DNA of 39,980 bases from Candidatus Moraniibacteriota bacterium (lineage in GTDB: Bacteria; Patescibacteriota; Minisyncoccia; Moranbacterales; UBA11712), in the NCBI GenBank assembly GCA_030679895.1, contig JAUXSN010000027.1, positions 1-39,980 on the forward strand. The letters are read 5' to 3'. The translations under genes were made by a program, and so were the position numbers. Positions 38,356 through 39,980 of the stretch are shown piece after piece. The notes under the pieces were generated by a model. It ran no database searches and had not been told where the DNA came from. It saw only the letters and a program-made list of their open reading frames with translations. The stretch's first letter is position 1. Each line of letters starts with the position of its first letter.

Positions 38356-38796
38356 ATGGCCGGCCGGGAGGATATGCCAAGGGCGAGAAAGAAAAAAGAA
38401 AATTACTTAAAAAAGAAAAAACCATTTAGTGAGGAATTCCTGTGGCTTTTGCTGTTGGGACTCTGGATGGCTGGGATTTATATTGCTTCTTCGACAGAGG
38501 GTTCTGGCGAGCATTACTATGATCTTAAGATGCTTATTGAACGAAAAGGCGCGCATATTCTTGAATTTTTTGTGTTAGCCTGTCTATTCTGGAAAGTTTT
38601 AAATTACAGCATTGCTGATTTCAAGAAAAAATTGTCTCTAGTGCTTCTCTTTTCATTATTTTATGCTATTTCAGACGAATTCCATCAGCTGTTTGTCTTT
38701 GGAAGGGAGGGGAAATTGTCGGACGTCGGGATAGACTGCGTTGGCATTTTTATATTTTTAATTTTCATATTCCTTTTCAGAAAATTATACAAATAA
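38356..38796 (+). CDS. VanZ-like family membrane protein
   Basis: A 146-aa protein with a basic N-terminus (~1-25) and four hydrophobic segments. The VanZ-like signature is visible: IERKGAHILEFFVLACLFW (K-x-x-H-x-x-EF), ISDEFHQLFVFGREGKLSD with DEFHQ and the GR-x-G-x-x-SD pattern, and VGIDCVGIFIF. VanZ gives low-level teicoplanin resistance, but most family members are uncharacterised envelope proteins. ATG 38374 is a possible alternative start six codons in. A terminator follows directly. Confidence 0.88.
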   Translation: MAGREDMPRARKKKENYLKKKKPFSEEFLWLLLLGLWMAGIYIASSTEGSGEHYYDLKMLIERKGAHILEFFVLACLFWKVLNYSIADFKKKLSLVLLFSLFYAISDEFHQLFVFGREGKLSDVGIDCVGIFIFLIFIFLFRKLYK

Positions 38797-38828
38797 AAAA
38801 TCACCCGATGACCATCGGGTGATTTTTA
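38795..38828. terminator. Bidirectional terminator between VanZ-like gene and rplT
   Basis: TCACCCGAT (38801-38809) and ATCGGGTGA (38814-38822) pair perfectly around GACC, flanked by six A before and five T after. It serves both the plus-strand VanZ-like gene and the minus-strand infC-rpmI-rplT operon. Confidence 0.9.
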
Positions 38829-38842
38829 AAATCATACAGAAT

Positions 38843-39190
38843 CTACTTTTTTACTTCTTCAACCAGCTTTCCAAACTGCTCCGGATATTTTACCGCCATT
38901 TGGCTCAAAACTTTTCGGTCAAGATCGATTTTTTTATCGGACATTTTCTTGATAAAAGCGCTGTATTTTTCGCCATGCATGCGAAGAGCGGCGTTCAGGC
39001 GCAAAATCCAGAGACTGCGGAAAGTTCGTTTCTTGTTCCGGCGGTCGCGGTAGGCGTATTTTCCGGCTTTAAGCAGCGCTTCTTTCGCGGCTTGGTAATT
39101 GGATTTTCGGCGCCACATAAAACCTTTGGCTTGTTTTATAACCTTTTTTCTTCGTTTATGAGCGGTTGTCCCTCTTTTTACTCGTGACAT
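38843..39190 (-). CDS. rplT: 50S ribosomal protein L20
   Basis: A 115-aa basic protein with the L20 pattern: SRVKRGTTAHKRRKKVIKQA, AYRDRRNKKRTFRSLWILRL and NAALRMHGEKYSAFI. It binds 23S rRNA early in 50S assembly and, in many bacteria, represses its own operon by binding the mRNA. It is the last gene of the infC-rpmI-rplT operon, 1 nt after rpmI, and ends before a bidirectional terminator. Confidence 0.97.
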   Translation of the reverse strand: MSRVKRGTTAHKRRKKVIKQAKGFMWRRKSNYQAAKEALLKAGKYAYRDRRNKKRTFRSLWILRLNAALRMHGEKYSAFIKKMSDKKIDLDRKVLSQMAVKYPEQFGKLVEEVKK

Positions 39191-39191
39191 T

Positions 39192-39389
39192 TTAGTTGTA
39201 TGGTAAATTTCTTAAGATATTTTCGGCATCGGTCTTGAAGACGACCGCATCACCGCGTTTTCCGCGGGTGGTTTTACCCGCTTCGCGGGCGTTAAAATGG
39301 CCCTGTCCCGCTTTTCGGCGCATGACCTTTTTCCGGCCGGTTATTTTCACTCTTTTTCGAACTGCTTTTCGAGTTTTAATCTTAGGCAT
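39192..39389 (-). CDS. rpmI: 50S ribosomal protein L35
   Basis: A 65-aa very basic protein (PKIKTRKAVRKRVKITGRKK, AGQGHFNAREAGKTTRGKRG). It is a structural protein of the 50S subunit. It sits between infC and rplT in the standard order, 3 nt after infC and 1 nt before rplT, so the three genes are translated from one mRNA. Length is normal. Confidence 0.96.
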   Translation of the reverse strand: MPKIKTRKAVRKRVKITGRKKVMRRKAGQGHFNAREAGKTTRGKRGDAVVFKTDAENILRNLPYN

Positions 39390-39392
39390 AAA

Positions 39393-39953
39393 TTATTTTG
39401 GAGCGATTACGACATTAAATCCCCCTGGGAATCTTTTTATCTCCTGTTCGATCTTATTGGGAATAACTACCGACTTGATAAAATTATACAAAGCTTCTCT
39501 GGCGAGATGCTGATGAGCCTTTTCTCTGCCCTTGAGGCGAATTTCAATCTTCACTTTGTGGCCGGCGGACAAGAATTTTTCCGTCTGTTTTTGGCGCACT
39601 TCAATATCATGGTCGTCGGTTCGAAGTCCGATTCGAAGTCCCTTGATTTCAGTTTTTTTCTGCTTGGACTTTTGCTGTTGGGCTTCCTTGGCTTTTTGGT
39701 ACTGATATTTCCCAAAATCCATAATTTTTACGACCGGCGGGCGGGTGTTGGGAACAATTTCAACGAGATCCAGCTCTCTGGCTTTTGCCATCTCAAGAGC
39801 CTGTTCAGTGGGAACAACTCCGATCTGCTCTCCATTTTCATCAATGAGCCTTACCTCCGGGACGCGGATATATTCGTTTATGCGGACTCTGGGCCCCTGA
39901 TATTTCGGTCGGGGGCGGAAATAACGTCGTCTTATATATTTCGTATTATGGAT
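39393..39953 (-). CDS. infC: Translation initiation factor IF-3, probable rare AUC/AUA start
   Basis: IF-3 binds the 30S subunit, prevents early 50S joining and checks the start codon. The first ATG in frame is 39791, but that begins inside the N-terminal domain. The frame continues upstream with conserved IF-3 residues (RINEYIRVPEVRLIDENGEQ, then IGVVPTEQALEMAKAREL) as far as a TAG at 39971-39969. Between that stop and 39791 there is no in-frame ATG, GTG or TTG; the only start-like codons before the conserved part are ATA (39959, 39956) and ATC (39953). ATC is chosen for its spacing to a GGAAA upstream. The product is 186 aa with an Arg-rich lead, normal in length. IF-3 proofreads such starts, so this is the known autoregulation device. 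Confidence 0.82.
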   Translation of the reverse strand: MHNTKYIRRRYFRPRPKYQGPRVRINEYIRVPEVRLIDENGEQIGVVPTEQALEMAKARELDLVEIVPNTRPPVVKIMDFGKYQYQKAKEAQQQKSKQKKTEIKGLRIGLRTDDHDIEVRQKQTEKFLSAGHKVKIEIRLKGREKAHQHLAREALYNFIKSVVIPNKIEQEIKRFPGGFNVVIAPK

Positions 39954-39980
39954 TATTATTTTCCAAAGCTAAGCTTTTCT

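Noticed and set aside
1-39980. CRISPR array, tRNA genes, insertion sequence or toxin-antitoxin pair
   Set aside because: No regularly spaced repeats, no cloverleaf pattern with CCA/TTCGA signatures, no transposase or paired small toxin genes were found when reading both strands; a tRNAscan or IS search was not possible here.

Overview
The window looks like a chromosomal segment of a Patescibacteria (Candidate Phyla Radiation) bacterium, probably of the Parcubacteria type; this is inferred from gene content, not from a marker phylogeny. Supporting signs are compact same-strand gene trains with 1-44 nt overlaps, few clear Shine-Dalgarno sites, small one-helix membrane proteins, DUF5666-like membrane-anchored proteins beside a MacAB-type exporter, an HRDC-XseA fusion, and membrane glycosyltransferases fused to TPRs. 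TGA is used as a stop throughout, so the genetic code is standard. No tRNA, complete rRNA, CRISPR array or recognisable transposase was seen.

Region by region. 1-2628 is the 5'-truncated end of a UPF0182 membrane protein. It is followed directly by a decayed C-terminal remnant of a P-type ATPase that now carries the promoter of an AI-2E family permease. 3932-4322 and 8109-8327 are non-coding and hold related repeats. Each repeat has a hairpin whose loop is the 16S rRNA 3' tail (anti-Shine-Dalgarno), followed by a second shared module that in some copies forms a terminator. Between them lie a membrane-anchored protein of unknown function and an intact type II cation P-type ATPase (5421-8108). 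Next come a membrane-anchored metallophosphoesterase (8328-9467) and a radical SAM/SPASM-like protein (9537-11015).

11075-16239 is a probable envelope-stress/export module: an ECF sigma factor, a small membrane protein in the anti-sigma position, a MacA-like adaptor, a LolD/MacB-type ATPase, a MacB/FtsX-type permease, and two flanking DUF5666-like anchored proteins. guaA (16369-17895) separates it from a surface-glycan cluster (18000-33440). That cluster has a flippase, five GT2 and one GT4 glycosyltransferases, a hexapeptide acyltransferase, five methyltransferases, a radical SAM protein with an unusual cysteine spacing, and one opposite-strand GT-C/TPR membrane protein behind a strong promoter. 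The layout suggests a methylated and acetylated surface polysaccharide or glycoprotein glycan.

33460-38796 holds xseA and xseB (exonuclease VII), a YgjP-type metallopeptidase, a short structured non-coding RNA with its own promoter and terminator, an L,D-transpeptidase, a HAD-IB phosphatase, several very small proteins and a VanZ-like protein. The right end is the infC-rpmI-rplT operon on the minus strand. infC has no usable ATG/GTG/TTG at its natural N-terminus and appears to start at a rare AUC or AUA codon.
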